DNA of 5,378 nucleotides, from assembly GCA_018830765.1 (NCBI GenBank), contig JAHJRJ010000146.1:1-5378 (forward strand), read 5' to 3'. The stretch's first letter is position 1. Every line of letters begins with the position of its first letter. The position numbers and the translations under genes were made by a program. Positions 5,127 to 5,378 of the stretch are shown here, piece after piece. Source of the DNA: Bacteroidota bacterium. GTDB taxonomy: Bacteria > Bacteroidota > Ignavibacteria > UBA10030 > BY39. The notes under the pieces were generated by a model. The model saw nothing but the letters and a program-made list of their open reading frames with translations, was not told the origin of the DNA and did no database searches.

Positions 5127-5221
5127 CTCATAACCTATTATAAAACAATGAGTTATGGAAGGATGATTTTTGAATTTTCCTCCTGCTCATAACTTATTAT
5201 TTTAAAATAAGTTACGGGTGC
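5127..5221 (-). promoter_or_regulatory. Rubrerythrin promoter region with two related dyad repeats
   Basis: Two copies of one 32-36 nt motif (5127-5162 and 5186-5221) start CTCATAAC(C/T)TATTAT and agree at about 25 of the first 32 positions; their starts are 59 nt apart. Each has dyad symmetry: CATAAC/GTTATG (5129-5134, 5152-5157) in the first, TAACTTATT/AATAAGTTA (5190-5198, 5206-5214) in the second. A TATAAT -10 (minus strand, 5142-5137) lies inside the first copy, giving a leader of roughly 45 nt. Paired AT-rich dyads over the promoter of a peroxide-defence gene suggest an operator, for example of a PerR/Fur-type regulator, although the match to the PerR box is not exact. The -35 is not clear. 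Confidence 0.5.
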
Positions 5222-5378
5222 AAGACTTTTATTTTGTATGATTTTTTGCCTGAAAACCTTACTCCAAAAGAGGGGTGGAGGGCAAAAATTCTCTGCTTTC
5301 TGTTTTGTGAAACCCAAGGTTTTTCTTCTTTCCACTTATTTCTAATTTGTTTATCTCAATAGAGTTATTATTATTTTA
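5222..5378. other. AT-rich upstream region without a recognisable gene
   Basis: A short GTG-started minus-strand frame covers 5153-5335, but it has no family resemblance, no good ribosome binding site and runs across the rubrerythrin dyad repeats, so I do not call it a gene. Nothing else is apparent. Confidence 0.4.

Noticed and set aside
5153..5335. Minus-strand 60-residue ORF upstream of rubrerythrin
   Set aside because: It starts with GTG, lacks a good ribosome binding site, runs through the dyad repeats and shows no known motif.

Overview
The window looks like accessory DNA from an anaerobic or microaerophilic bacterium of moderate GC content. Strong Shine-Dalgarno sequences precede the clearest minus-strand genes, and a rubrerythrin points to life with little oxygen. 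The short degenerate heptamer repeats, the 23S-intervening-type four-helix-bundle ORF and the many hairpin elements are a mix I associate with the FCB group (Ignavibacteria/Chlorobi-like lineages). That placement is recollection and weak inference, not something the sequence proves.

Left part, plus strand (1-2454). The window opens inside a large Eco57I/TaqI-type DNA adenine methyltransferase (type IIG-like) reading frame that ends at 2164. Its methylase homology begins near base 269. The bases before that are a foreign insert: the 3' part of a four-helix-bundle (S23/IVP/Avd-like) ORF in another frame (3-203), followed by heptanucleotide repeats of the CCCTAAN type (204-267). The methylase frame has no stop from base 2 through the whole insert, so the methylase may be translated straight through it. 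After the methylase stop come a second heptamer array (AATATCG type), a block of REP-like hairpins, a decayed duplicate of the methylase 3' end, and a third heptamer array holding a 21-nt palindromic insertion.

Middle, minus strand (2486-4152). A cluster of three small hairpins separates the convergent methylase gene and an exported, two-HKD-motif phospholipase D superfamily protein that resembles the PLD3/PLD4 branch. Upstream of it lie a 12-bp-stem hairpin and a broken retropepsin-like aspartic protease gene with two homopolymer frameshifts.

Right part, minus strand (4146-5378). A 69-residue DUF5678-like protein overlaps the protease relic. It is separated from a complete rubrerythrin by a 101-nt inverted-repeat element whose ends match the R''/R' boxes of integron attC sites. 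The rubrerythrin has a textbook ribosome binding site and a pair of related dyad repeats over its likely promoter, a plausible redox-responsive control region. The last ~155 bases hold no convincing gene.

The genes do not form one pathway. The region reads as a patchwork of defence (methylase), oxidative stress (rubrerythrin), a secreted PLD enzyme and a decaying small-protein pair, stitched together with repeats. The most unusual part is the link between the four-helix-bundle ORF, the heptamer arrays and the methylase gene.
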